DNA from: an uncultured Actinomycetes bacterium
Lineage (GTDB): Bacteria; Actinomycetota; Actinomycetes; S36-B12
Direction of reading: 5' to 3'
DNA length: 40,972 nucleotides
Assembly (NCBI GenBank): GCA_937902285.1
Contig: CALGTB010000030.1
Location: 1-40,972, forward strand
The notes under the pieces were generated by a model. The model did not search any database. It saw only the letters and a list, made by a program, of their open reading frames with translations, and was not told the DNA's origin. A program made the position numbers and the translations under genes. Shown here piece by piece: positions 1 to 7,400 of this stretch (position 1 is the stretch's first letter; the number at the start of each line of letters is the position of its first letter).

Positions 1-784
1 CCTCCTCGACCGGTGGCGCGGAGAGCGACACCCGGATCGTGTCGCCGATGCCGCGGCTGAGCAGGCCCCCGAAGGCGACCGCCGACTTGATGGTGCCCTG
101 GAACGTCGGGCCGGCCTCGGTGACGCCGAGGTGGAGCGGGTAGTCGCACTGCTCGGCGAGCTGCATGTACGCCTGCATCATGACCACCGGGTCGTGGTGC
201 TTCACGGAGATCTTGATGTCGCGGAAGCCGTGCTCCTCGAACAGCGACGCCTCCCACAGGGCGGACTCCACCAGCGCCTCGGGCGTGGCCTTCCCGTACT
301 TCTGGAGCAGCCGGGGATCGAGCGAGCCCGCGTTCACCCCGATGCGGATGGGCGTGCCGGAGTCGTTCGCCGCCCGGGCGATCTCGGCCACCTTGTCGTC
401 GAACTGCTTGATGTTGCCGGGGTTCACCCGCACCCCCGCGCAGCCCGCATCGATCGCCGCGAAGACGTACTTCGGCTGGAAGTGGATGTCGGCGATCACC
501 GGGATGCCGCTCTTGCGGGCGATCTGCGGAAGGGCGTCGGCGTCGTCCTGGCTGGGCACGGCCACGCGCACCACCTGGCAGCCGGCGGCCGTGAGCTCGG
601 CGATCTGCTGGAGCGTGCTGTTGACGTCGGACGTCAGGGTGGTGCACATCGACTGCACGCTCACCGGCGCATCGCCGCCGACGGCGACCGGGTGGGTCGG
701 GTGGCGCAGGAGCAGCTGGCGGGACACGCGCCGGGGCGCTACGACCGGGGGCGGAGCCGACGGGATTCCGAGGTTGATCGTCAC
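1..784 (-). CDS. ispG: 4-hydroxy-3-methylbut-2-enyl diphosphate synthase IspG/GcpE (3' end outside window)
   Basis: This cytosolic [4Fe-4S] enzyme converts MEcPP to HMBPP in the MEP isoprenoid pathway. The visible 261 codons cover most of the N-terminal TIM-barrel. Typical segments are VGGDAPVSVQSMCTT near residue 38, VRVAVPSQDDADAL, PVIADIHF, VRVNPGNI, and GVNAGSLDP. The cluster-binding cysteines lie in the C-terminal part beyond the window edge, so they cannot be checked. The GTG at 784 is the only plausible start: an in-frame TAG lies 12 codons upstream, and the nearby ATG (790–792) is out of frame and stops after three codons. No Shine–Dalgarno sequence precedes it. Instead CATAAT sits six bases upstream, as expected of a leaderless transcript. 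The gene is last in the dxr–rseP–ispG row, 42 bp after rseP. Identification is near certain. Confidence 0.96.
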   Translation of the reverse strand, partial: MTINLGIPSAPPPVVAPRRVSRQLLLRHPTHPVAVGGDAPVSVQSMCTTLTSDVNSTLQQIAELTAAGCQVVRVAVPSQDDADALPQIARKSGIPVIADIHFQPKYVFAAIDAGCAGVRVNPGNIKQFDDKVAEIARAANDSGTPIRIGVNAGSLDPRLLQKYGKATPEALVESALWEASLFEEHGFRDIKISVKHHDPVVMMQAYMQLAEQCDYPLHLGVTEAGPTFQGTIKSAVAFGGLLSRGIGDTIRVSLSAPPVEE

Positions 785-796
785 CCGACCATTATG
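785..796 (-). promoter_or_regulatory. Candidate -10 element for a leaderless ispG transcript
   Basis: Read on the minus strand, CATAAT (796–791) is followed by six bases and then the GTG start of ispG. No purine-rich ribosome-binding site is present. That places the expected transcription start on the start codon itself. No convincing -35 hexamer is visible, which is common in actinobacterial promoters. This would give ispG a secondary promoter inside the operon. Confidence 0.4.
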
Positions 797-826
797 GCCG
801 CCCGGCCGCCTCTCGGCCTAGCGCCG

Positions 827-2140
827 CTATCCCAGCGAGATGGGCTTCACGAGGTCGGCCCAGATCACGATGACGCCCATGAGCAGGAGGGCGCCCGCGA
901 CCACGTACGCCACCGGGAGCAGGCGGGCCGTGTCGACGGGGCCGGGGTCGGGCCGTCCCCGCACCTGCGCGACCTTGCGGCGCAGGGCCTCGTACAGCGC
1001 GCTCGCGACGTGGCCGCCGTCGAGCGGCAGGATCGGCAGGAGGTTGAACAGGAACAGGAACAGGTTCAGCGAGGCCGCCAGGCCGAGGAACGTGGCCACC
1101 TTGGCGGTGATCGGCTGGTCGAGCGCCGCGATGTCACCGCCGAGCCTGCTCACGCCCACGACGCTGACGGGGCTGTCGACGCTGCGCTCCCCTCCCCCGA
1201 TCAGGGTGTCGGTGACGAGGTCGTAGAGCTTGACGGGCAGCATGACGAGGGCCTGGACCGAGCGCACGGTGATGTCCCACATGTAGGCGGGCACGCTCGA
1301 CCACGGCTGGGCCACCCACACGAACTCCGGTCCGAGCCCCACGTATCCGGCGGTCACGACCTCCTGCGTGGCATTGCCCTGGTCGTCGAGGACCGGGCGC
1401 TCCGCCGTCGCGATCGAGACCGTCAGGTCGAGGGTCTCGCCACCGCGATCGACGGTGAAGACGGCCTCGGCGCCGGCATTCGCGCGGATCCAGGCGGTGG
1501 TGTCGGACCAGTCCGTGGCCGGGGCACCGTCGATGGCGAGGATCGTGTCTCCGGGCAGGATGCCCGCCTCCACCGCCGGCGACGGCACCGTGCCGGTCGG
1601 GCACTCGCCGGACGGCAGGGGCTGGCTGTCGGCCAGGGCCGCCGCGGGCGTGCAGGCGGCGACGCTGCGCACCTGCATGCTGGGCTCCGGGATCCCGATG
1701 CCCACGAGAACGATGGCGAAGAGCACGAAGGCGAGAGCGAGGTTCATGAAGGGCCCGCCGAGCATGATGACCACCCGCTTGCGGACCGGCAGCCGGTAGA
1801 ACGCCCGCGACTCGTCGCCGGGCTCGATCTCGAGCACCGACTGCTGGCGGGCGTCGTTGATCATGGCGGCGAAGCGGCCCGTCGACATCGACCGCGACGT
1901 GCCATCGGGGCCCGGCGGGAGCATGCCGATCATCCGGATGTAGCCGCCGAGGGGCACCGCCTTGACCCCGTAGCGGGTCTCCCCCTTCACCTTCGACCAG
2001 AGCGTGGGCCCGAACCCGATCATGTACTCGGTGACCTTGACCCCGAACCGCTTGGCCGGCAGCAGGTGACCGAGCTCGTGCAGGGCGATCGACGCGGCGA
2101 TCAGCAGCGCGAAGAGGACGATGCCCACCAGTTCAAGCAT
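827..2140 (-). CDS. rseP: Site-2 intramembrane zinc metalloprotease (RseP/Rip1 family)
   Basis: This membrane protease cleaves single-pass substrates such as anti-sigma factors inside the membrane (family M50; Rip1 in mycobacteria). The 437-residue protein has a first membrane segment with the zinc motif HELGH at residues 21–25. A second hydrophobic stretch lies near 123–150, and a PDZ-like region near 185–255 includes GILPGDTILAIDG. The second active-site motif, LPLDGGH, is at about 371–377 with D374 as the third zinc ligand, and a last membrane helix spans about 407–430. The length is normal for actinobacterial homologues. Its ATG lies inside the end of dxr (8 bp overlap), with GGGAGGG upstream, so it is probably translationally coupled to dxr. 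The substrate cannot be told from this window. Confidence 0.95.
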   Translation of the reverse strand: MLELVGIVLFALLIAASIALHELGHLLPAKRFGVKVTEYMIGFGPTLWSKVKGETRYGVKAVPLGGYIRMIGMLPPGPDGTSRSMSTGRFAAMINDARQQSVLEIEPGDESRAFYRLPVRKRVVIMLGGPFMNLALAFVLFAIVLVGIGIPEPSMQVRSVAACTPAAALADSQPLPSGECPTGTVPSPAVEAGILPGDTILAIDGAPATDWSDTTAWIRANAGAEAVFTVDRGGETLDLTVSIATAERPVLDDQGNATQEVVTAGYVGLGPEFVWVAQPWSSVPAYMWDITVRSVQALVMLPVKLYDLVTDTLIGGGERSVDSPVSVVGVSRLGGDIAALDQPITAKVATFLGLAASLNLFLFLFNLLPILPLDGGHVASALYEALRRKVAQVRGRPDPGPVDTARLLPVAYVVAGALLLMGVIVIWADLVKPISLG

Positions 2141-3386
2141 GAGATCCCTCCCTCACGATGGCCTCGGCCCTGCGCCGCGCCCATCCGTCTGCACTAAGGA
2201 CGTCCGGGAGGGTCGCCTTGTTCCCGTCGATCCACGCGGATCCCTCCGAGGCGGGGCCTGTAGCGGCCAGGTGCTCGCCGAGGACCCGCTCGACGGTGGG
2301 GACGATGGAGCGGAACGGCAGCGCGCCGTCGAGGAAGGCCGCCACGCACGCCTCGTCGGCCCCGTTGAAGACGGCCGTGGCCGTGCCGCCCGCCGTCCCC
2401 GCCGCGCGCGCCAGCCGGACGGCGGGGAAGGCCTCCTCGTCGAGCGGGAAGAACTCCCAGGCGGTCGCCTGCGTCCAGTCGCATCCCGGGGCAGCATCCG
2501 GGACCCGCTCGGGCCACGCCATGCCCAGGGCGATGGGGATCCTCATGTCGGGCGGGCTCGCCTGCGCGATCGTCGACCCGTCGACGAACTCCACCATCGA
2601 GTGGACGACCGACTGCGGGTGGACGACGACGTCGATCCTGTCGAAGGGGACATCGAAGAGCAGGTGCGCCTCGATCACCTCGAGCCCCTTGTTCATGAGG
2701 GTGGCCGAGTTCACGGTGACCAGCGGCCCCATGTCCCACGTGGGGTGCGCGAGGGCCTGCTCGACGGTCACGCCGGCGAGTGCCTCGACGTCCCACCCAC
2801 GGAACGGGCCGCCACTCGCGGTCAGCACCAGCCTGCGCACCTCCGCGGCCGAGCCCGCCAGGAGGGCCTGGGCCAGGGCCGAGTGCTCGGAGTCGACGGG
2901 CACGATCTGGCCCGGGGCCGCCAGGGCCTTCACGAGGGGTCCTCCCACGATGAGGGACTCCTTGTTGGCCAGGGCGAGGATGCGCCCGGCACGGAGCGCC
3001 GCCAGGGTGGGCTGGAGGCCCGCAGCACCGGCGAGGCCGTTGAGCACGACGTCGCACTCCCAGCCGGCGACCTCGGTGCTGGCCTCGGGCCCGGCGATGA
3101 TCTGCGGGATCGGGAATCGGCCCTCGGCATACCCGCGCCCCGCCGCCTCGGCGTACAGCGCCAGCTGGAGGTCGGCGACGCAGGTGGCCCGCGCGACGCC
3201 GATCACCTCGACGTCGAAGTCGAGCGCCTGACGGGCGATCAGTCGCGGGTCCGCGCCGCCCGCCGTGATGGCGACGACCCGGAACCGGTCCGGGTTGCGG
3301 CGGGCCAGGTCGAGGGCCTGCGTGCCGATCGACCCCGTGCTGCCGAGGACGACGACGCGGCGGGGGCCGCCCTGGTCAGTCCTCAG
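2133..3386 (-). CDS. dxr: 1-deoxy-D-xylulose 5-phosphate reductoisomerase Dxr, apparent CTG start
   Basis: Dxr makes MEP from DXP with NADPH and a divalent metal, the committed step of the MEP pathway. Read from 3386 the protein has 417 residues. The nucleotide-binding motif GSTGSIG is at 15–21. LANKESL is near 138–144, metal ligands in PVDSEHSA are D165 and E167, and later come TASGGPF, HPTWDMG, and NSATLMNKGLEVIEAH. A start at the first GTG inside (3206) would remove the dinucleotide fold. Between the upstream in-frame TGA and GSTGSIG there is no ATG, GTG or TTG. CTG at 3384–3386 is preceded by AAGGAG (3394–3399) at a seven-base spacing and overlaps the end of the upstream gene by 11 bp, so CTG is the best start. 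Function is near certain; the start codon is inferred. Confidence 0.95.
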   Translation of the reverse strand: MRTDQGGPRRVVVLGSTGSIGTQALDLARRNPDRFRVVAITAGGADPRLIARQALDFDVEVIGVARATCVADLQLALYAEAAGRGYAEGRFPIPQIIAGPEASTEVAGWECDVVLNGLAGAAGLQPTLAALRAGRILALANKESLIVGGPLVKALAAPGQIVPVDSEHSALAQALLAGSAAEVRRLVLTASGGPFRGWDVEALAGVTVEQALAHPTWDMGPLVTVNSATLMNKGLEVIEAHLLFDVPFDRIDVVVHPQSVVHSMVEFVDGSTIAQASPPDMRIPIALGMAWPERVPDAAPGCDWTQATAWEFFPLDEEAFPAVRLARAAGTAGGTATAVFNGADEACVAAFLDGALPFRSIVPTVERVLGEHLAATGPASEGSAWIDGNKATLPDVLSADGWARRRAEAIVREGSHA

Positions 3387-3669
3387 AGCCCGGCTCCTTG
3401 CCCGAGTCGGGGCCGAGGCCCGCGTGGGTCAGCATGCGCCGCAGGTCGGTGGTCTGCTCCATGCTGATGTCCTTGCCATGGGACCGGTCGAAGACCTCGG
3501 TCTCCGCTCCGATGGTCACGCGGAACCGGCCGTCGTGCTTCTCCTCCACCTCGCCCACCGCGCCGATCAGGCTGACCACGTCGACCCACCGGATGTTGTG
3601 GCTCGTCGGATGGGCGAACAGCGCCGAGAGCGTGTCGCGATGATGGTTGTTCAGGTGCAGGTCGGACAT
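3376..3669 (-). CDS. Small conserved hypothetical protein, possibly HicA-like fold
   Basis: This 97-residue protein is the first gene of the dxr operon. It has no signal peptide or membrane segment. The run LFAHPTSHNIRWVDVVSLI, then GEVEEKHDGRFRVTIG and a C-terminal DLRRMLTHAG, suggests a short alpha-beta-beta-alpha fold. That fold resembles the dsRBD-like fold of HicA mRNA interferases. I see no HicB-like antitoxin next to it, so a toxin–antitoxin role is not supported. I recall similar small proteins near dxr in other actinobacteria, but I cannot check this. The frame and its 11 bp overlap with dxr make it a real gene. ATG 3669 is the likely start. Function is unknown. Confidence 0.75.
   Translation of the reverse strand: MSDLHLNNHHRDTLSALFAHPTSHNIRWVDVVSLIGAVGEVEEKHDGRFRVTIGAETEVFDRSHGKDISMEQTTDLRRMLTHAGLGPDSGKEPGSED
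3394..3399 (-). promoter_or_regulatory. Shine–Dalgarno sequence that sets the dxr CTG start
   Basis: AAGGAG on the minus strand lies seven bases before CTG 3386–3384, inside the last codons of the upstream small gene. No other start codon lies in the open frame, so this site decides the N-terminus of Dxr. Confidence 0.65.
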
Positions 3670-3696
3670 GTCCGTCTCCAGTCACTCGATGTCCCC

Positions 3697-3743
3697 AGCC
3701 TACGGGGTGGACTGGACGCAACCCCGTGGGCAGCCCGTAGGCT
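3697..3743. repeat. Nested inverted repeats in the divergent promoter region upstream of gabT
   Basis: A perfect 10-base inverted repeat, AGCCTACGGG (3697–3706) and CCCGTAGGCT (3734–3743), encloses a second one, ACGGGGT (3702–3708) and ACCCCGT (3721–3727). The inner and outer pairings share bases at 3702–3706, so they exclude each other. It lies 25 bp before the gabT ATG and 28 bp from the start of the minus-strand gene. It could be an operator or a 5' leader structure. Confidence 0.6.
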
Positions 3744-3768
3744 CCGATCACGACTCGATGGAGGAACG

Positions 3769-5139
3769 ATGACCGCCACTGACGCCCGCACGAGCACTGC
3801 CGACGACGCCTCCGCGTCCGTCCCGCAGGAGCGCCGACTCGTCACCAGCATTCCCGGACCGCGCTCGGTGGCCCTCCAGGCCCGCAAGACCTCCGCGGTC
3901 TCCGCCGGCGTCGGCGTCATGCTCCCCGTCTACATCGTTCGGGCGGGCGGTGGCGTCCTCGTGGACGCCGACGGCAACTCGTTCATCGACATGGGCTCGG
4001 GCATCGCCGTCACCACGGTGGGCAATGCCAACCCCGAGGTCGTCGAGGGTGTTCAGCGGCAGGTGGCCGAGTTCACGCACACGTGCTTCATGGTCACCCC
4101 CTACAGCGGCTACGTCGAGGTCTGCGAGGCGCTGAACCGCCTCACCCCCGGCGACCATGAGAAGCGGTCGGCCCTGTTCAACTCGGGCGCCGAGGCGGTC
4201 GAGAACGCCGTCAAGATCGCCCGGGCCTACACCAAGCGCCAGGCGGTCGTCGTCGTCGAGCACGGGTACCACGGGCGCACCAACCTGACGATGGCGCTCA
4301 CGGCCAAGAACATGCCCTACAAGCACTCCTTCGGGCCCTTCGCGCCCGAGGTGTACCGGGTGCCCACCTCGTACCCCTACCGCGACCGCGGGCTCAAGGG
4401 TCCCGAGATGGCCCGGATCGCCATCACGCGCATCGAGAAGGAGATCGGGGCCGCCAACGTGGCCGCCATCATCATCGAGCCCATCCAGGGCGAGGGCGGC
4501 TTCATCGTCCCCGGTGACGGCTACCTCGCCGCCATGTCGCAGTTCGCCACCGACAACGGCATCGTCTTCGTGGCCGACGAGATCCAGTCGGGCTTCTGCC
4601 GCACCGGCGACTGGTTCGCCAGCGAGTACGACGGCGTCGTTCCCGACCTGATCACGACCGCGAAGGGCATCGCCGGCGGGATGCCGCTGGCCGCCGTCAC
4701 GGGTCGCGCCGAGATGATGGACGCCGTGCACGCGGGCGGCCTCGGCGGCACCTACGGGGGCAATCCGGTGGCCTGCGCGGCCGCACTCGGCTCCATCCGC
4801 TGGATGGAGGAGAACGACGCCAACGGCCTTGCCAAGGCCATCGAGGCGGTCATGGTCCCGCGCCTGCGCAGCATGGCCGAGCGCTACCCGGCCATCGGCG
4901 ACGTCCGCGGCCGCGGCGCGATGATCGCCATCGAGCTGGTGAAGCCCGGGACCCTCGACCCCGATCCCGACCTTGCCGGCGCGCTCAACACGTGGTGCCA
5001 CAACCACGGCGTGATCACGCTGACGACGGGCACCTACGGAAACGTGTTCCGGTTCCTGCCGCCGCTCACCATGCCCATGCACCTGCTCGAGGAGGCCCTC
5101 AGCATCCTCGAGCAGGGGTTCGAGACCCACGCCGGCTGA
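3769..5139 (+). CDS. gabT: 4-aminobutyrate aminotransferase GabT (class III, PLP)
   Basis: GabT transfers the amino group of GABA to 2-oxoglutarate, giving succinate semialdehyde and glutamate. Enzymes of this family often also accept 5-aminovalerate. The 456-residue protein shows the class III fold: SGAEAVENAVK near 139, EPIQGEGGF near 237, the PLP-contacting D270 in VADEIQSGFCRTG, and the Schiff-base lysine K299 in TTAKGIAGG. ATG 3769 has GGAGG four bases upstream. The open frame extends further upstream but without family sequence. A four-codon frame (3758–3772) overlaps the start as ATGA and may be chance. It stands alone on the plus strand, 99 bp from the divergent dxr operon, and facing it across 6.2 kb is the polyamine block whose product, GABA, it would consume. 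Confidence 0.93.
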   Translation: MTATDARTSTADDASASVPQERRLVTSIPGPRSVALQARKTSAVSAGVGVMLPVYIVRAGGGVLVDADGNSFIDMGSGIAVTTVGNANPEVVEGVQRQVAEFTHTCFMVTPYSGYVEVCEALNRLTPGDHEKRSALFNSGAEAVENAVKIARAYTKRQAVVVVEHGYHGRTNLTMALTAKNMPYKHSFGPFAPEVYRVPTSYPYRDRGLKGPEMARIAITRIEKEIGAANVAAIIIEPIQGEGGFIVPGDGYLAAMSQFATDNGIVFVADEIQSGFCRTGDWFASEYDGVVPDLITTAKGIAGGMPLAAVTGRAEMMDAVHAGGLGGTYGGNPVACAAALGSIRWMEENDANGLAKAIEAVMVPRLRSMAERYPAIGDVRGRGAMIAIELVKPGTLDPDPDLAGALNTWCHNHGVITLTTGTYGNVFRFLPPLTMPMHLLEEALSILEQGFETHAG

Positions 5140-5158
5140 GCCTCGGGGCGCCGACGCC

Positions 5159-5581
5159 ATGCGCGCTCCGTGGGGCACGGCGGGCGCCGTCGCGATCATG
5201 CTTGCCGCGACGACGGCCCTGACGCCGGCCGGACCCGTTGCCGCCACCCCCGCCGAGCCTCGCGGCTACTACTGGGAATGGGACGACGGGTCCCGGGCGA
5301 CGTCGCGCACCTTCGCTCAGGCGCGCTACGGGGTCGCCGGCAACCTGCCGCGGCTGGTGGTGACCGCCGTGCCCGCGCTGCCGTCGGCGACCGTGGCCCT
5401 GGAGTTCTGGCGCGATGGCCAGTGGCGGACCGAGAGCCGGGTCCGCACCGGACCGTCGGGCGTGGCCGAGATCGCAGTCGACCCCTCGTGCGGCGACCGT
5501 TGGTGCGACGAGACGATCTCCTACCGCCTGAAGGCAGGCGGGCAGACCGCCCGCCTCACGGTCACCTACCTGGGCGGCTGA
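5159..5581 (+). CDS. Small secreted protein, paralogue A
   Basis: I do not recognise this 140-residue protein. Residues 1–30 form a Sec signal peptide with a likely cleavage after an AxA site (VAATPA). The mature ~110 residues start YYWEWDDGS and have many alternating hydrophobic residues, suggesting a small beta-sandwich. Two cysteines lie close together in DPSCGDRWCDETI. The next gene encodes a clear paralogue, with the same TFxQ…Y…LPRLVV, E(F)…V-R-TxxSG, DPxC…WCD, and GG…T-S/V-Y landmarks. It starts 19 bp after gabT, so it may be read from the same message. There is no membrane anchor or sortase signal, so it is probably exported. Function is unknown. Confidence 0.75.
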   Translation: MRAPWGTAGAVAIMLAATTALTPAGPVAATPAEPRGYYWEWDDGSRATSRTFAQARYGVAGNLPRLVVTAVPALPSATVALEFWRDGQWRTESRVRTGPSGVAEIAVDPSCGDRWCDETISYRLKAGGQTARLTVTYLGG

Positions 5582-5699
5582 GGCTCCCGTCCCTCTGTCG
5601 GCAGCCCGTCAGGATGATCCCGGATAAGGCTTCAGGCGTCTCGCGTCGACGGCGCATCCCGCCCTACCGTGATGGCGACGGACTGGGGGACAGACGGCT

Positions 5700-6152
5700 A
5701 TGAGGGCAGGCCCTGCGCGCGGAGCTGCGGCGATGATGCTCGCGGCCTCGGTGCTGGGGCTCGCGATGGCCGGCAGCTCGGCAGCGGCTCCCGCGCGAGG
5801 AGGATCGCCCACGGAGCACGCGGCGCTGCAGGAGTACTGCTGGCACTGGGAGGACACGAACGAGTTCTCGTCGCGGACCTTCACCCAGTCGTCCTACCCG
5901 AACGCCGCGAGCCTGCCCAGGCTCGTCGTCGAGCTGACGCCGGCGACCCCGAGCCGGATGGTCTACCTCGAGTTCTACCAGGGCGGGGTCTGGAGCGCCG
6001 AGAACATCATGCGCACCGACGCGTCGGGCAGGGCCGTGATCGGCATCGATCCGTACTGCGAGGACGACGAGTGGTGCGACGGCACCTACAAGTACCGGAT
6101 CCGGATCGGCGGCCTCAAGGCCCCGCTCACGATCTCGTACTTCGAGCACTAG
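5700..6152 (+). CDS. Small secreted protein, paralogue B
   Basis: This 150-residue protein is the tandem paralogue of the preceding gene. It has an N-terminal signal peptide (hydrophobic 10–30, cleavage near GSSAAAPA), then a mature domain beginning YCWHWED. Shared landmarks are SRTFTQ, SLPRLVV, YLEFYQGGVW, MRTDASGRAVIGIDP, the close cysteine pair CEDDEWC, and a final TISYFEH strand. It has one more cysteine than paralogue A, near the mature N-terminus. ATG 5700 has a GGGGGA ribosome-binding sequence upstream. A 118 bp gap separates it from paralogue A and could carry its own promoter, but I see no strong hexamers. It converges on the minus-strand polyamine block. Function is unknown; a small exported beta-rich domain is the best description. 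Confidence 0.78.
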   Translation: MRAGPARGAAAMMLAASVLGLAMAGSSAAAPARGGSPTEHAALQEYCWHWEDTNEFSSRTFTQSSYPNAASLPRLVVELTPATPSRMVYLEFYQGGVWSAENIMRTDASGRAVIGIDPYCEDDEWCDGTYKYRIRIGGLKAPLTISYFEH

Positions 6153-6189
6153 GCGCGACGCCCTCGTCCTTCGAGCACGGTCCGCCGGC

Positions 6190-7398
6190 TCAGCCCTCAC
6201 GGATCCCGTACTCCTGGCCGTAGCCGTCGCGCATCAGGTCGAGGTAGGGCACCGCGTCGAAGGCCTCGGGACCCAGGACGCCGCTTCCCGACCACGCGCC
6301 GCTCGCCAGCAGCTCGAGGGCGATGACGGGGTTCATGGCCGTCTGCCACACCACCGCCTGAACGCCGTACTCGCGCATGGTCCACTCGTTGTCGGCGAGG
6401 TGGTAGAGGTACACCTCTCGCGGTCGTCCGTCCTTGCCCAGGCCGGTCACCCACGTGCCGGCGCACGTCGTCCCGCTCATCCGGTCTCCCAGGGTCGCGG
6501 GATCCGGGAGCGCGGCCGCGACGACGTCTCGTGGGCTGACCGGCACGCCGCGCACCATGACCGGCTCGGTGCGGTCGAGCCCCAGCCGGTGAAGGGTCTT
6601 GAGGACCTCGATGAAGTCGTCGCCCAGCCCGTACTTGAACGTCACGCGCTTGCACTCGATCCAGCGCGGGACGAGCAGCACCTCCTCGTGCTCGACGTTG
6701 ACGCACTCGACCGGGCCGATCCCCCCGGGGAAGTCGAAGACCTCGGCACCCGAGAACGGAGGCGTCGTGAACCAGCCCCGATCCCGCTCCCACACGACGG
6801 GCGGATTGAGGCACTCCTCGATGGTGGTCCAGATCGAGAACGAGGGGGCGAAGTCGTAGCCCTCGACGATGAGGTTCGCTCCGTCCCTGATCCCGATCTC
6901 GTCGATCTCGCTGAACAGGTGGTCGGAGGCGTAGCGGGCGAACACGTCGGCCAGCCCGGGCTCGACACCCATCCCGCACAGGGCCAGCCCGCCGCGCTCG
7001 CGCCACTGGGCATCCTGGGCGAACTGCTCGTCGCCGAGCATGACTCCGACCTCGTCGAACGGCCGCACCGGGTGCGGGCGCGACAGGCTCATCGCCGTGT
7101 CGAGGTAGTCGGCGCCCGCGGCATGGGCGCCGTTGAAGACGGGCATGACGTAGCGGGGGTCGATCACGTTCAGCACGTGCGTGATCTCGTGCTCCCGGCA
7201 CAGTTCGGCGACGGCCTCAGCGCTCGAGGCGTCGAGCTGGGCCGGCACGAATCGCGGATCGGACAGCCGGGCCACGACGTCGTCGGCACGGGCGAGGTCG
7301 TAGTCGGTCACCACCCACCGGTCGAAGAAGTCGCGTCGTGCGGCGATCAGCGCTGCCGACGTTCCCACTCCCCCGGCACCCACCATGAGCACGCGCAT
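6190..7398 (-). CDS. Saccharopine-dehydrogenase family oxidoreductase related to carboxynorspermidine dehydrogenase
   Basis: This 402-residue NAD(P)-dependent enzyme has a Rossmann motif VGAGGVG at residues 6–12. It follows the family plan over its full length: THVLNVIDP, DYLDTA, GMGVEPGLADVFARYA with FSEIDEI, and a late HEEVLLVPRWIECKRVTF followed by LPDPATLG…TTCAGTWVTG. From memory this matches carboxynorspermidine/carboxyspermidine dehydrogenase, which reductively joins aspartate semialdehyde to a diamine, better than lysine-forming saccharopine dehydrogenase. No decarboxylase (NspC type), needed to finish such a polyamine, is in the window. Its ATG follows the ureohydrolase stop by two bases with GGGGGAG before it, so it belongs to the pot operon as the last gene. 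It could work in reverse or on another amine–carbonyl conjugate. Family is firm; substrate is open. Confidence 0.8.
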   Translation of the reverse strand: MRVLMVGAGGVGTSAALIAARRDFFDRWVVTDYDLARADDVVARLSDPRFVPAQLDASSAEAVAELCREHEITHVLNVIDPRYVMPVFNGAHAAGADYLDTAMSLSRPHPVRPFDEVGVMLGDEQFAQDAQWRERGGLALCGMGVEPGLADVFARYASDHLFSEIDEIGIRDGANLIVEGYDFAPSFSIWTTIEECLNPPVVWERDRGWFTTPPFSGAEVFDFPGGIGPVECVNVEHEEVLLVPRWIECKRVTFKYGLGDDFIEVLKTLHRLGLDRTEPVMVRGVPVSPRDVVAAALPDPATLGDRMSGTTCAGTWVTGLGKDGRPREVYLYHLADNEWTMREYGVQAVVWQTAMNPVIALELLASGAWSGSGVLGPEAFDAVPYLDLMRDGYGQEYGIREG

Positions 7399-7400
7399 GA

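Noticed and set aside
131..2197. A 688-codon plus-strand open frame across ispG and rseP
   Set aside because: It is the mirror of two well-supported genes, with low-complexity Arg/His/Asp composition and no family resemblance.
3376..3669. HicA-type toxin of a toxin–antitoxin pair
   Set aside because: The fold resemblance is weak and no HicB-like partner is adjacent; the gene is instead coupled to dxr, so a toxin role is not supported.
3748..5247. A 499-codon minus-strand open frame opposite gabT
   Set aside because: Shadow of gabT: no domains, and its composition is that of antisense GC-rich codons.
6141..6178. Direct repeat TTCGAGCAC at 6141 and 6170 as a terminator or attachment site
   Set aside because: Nine bases, no dyad symmetry, one copy within coding sequence; most likely chance.
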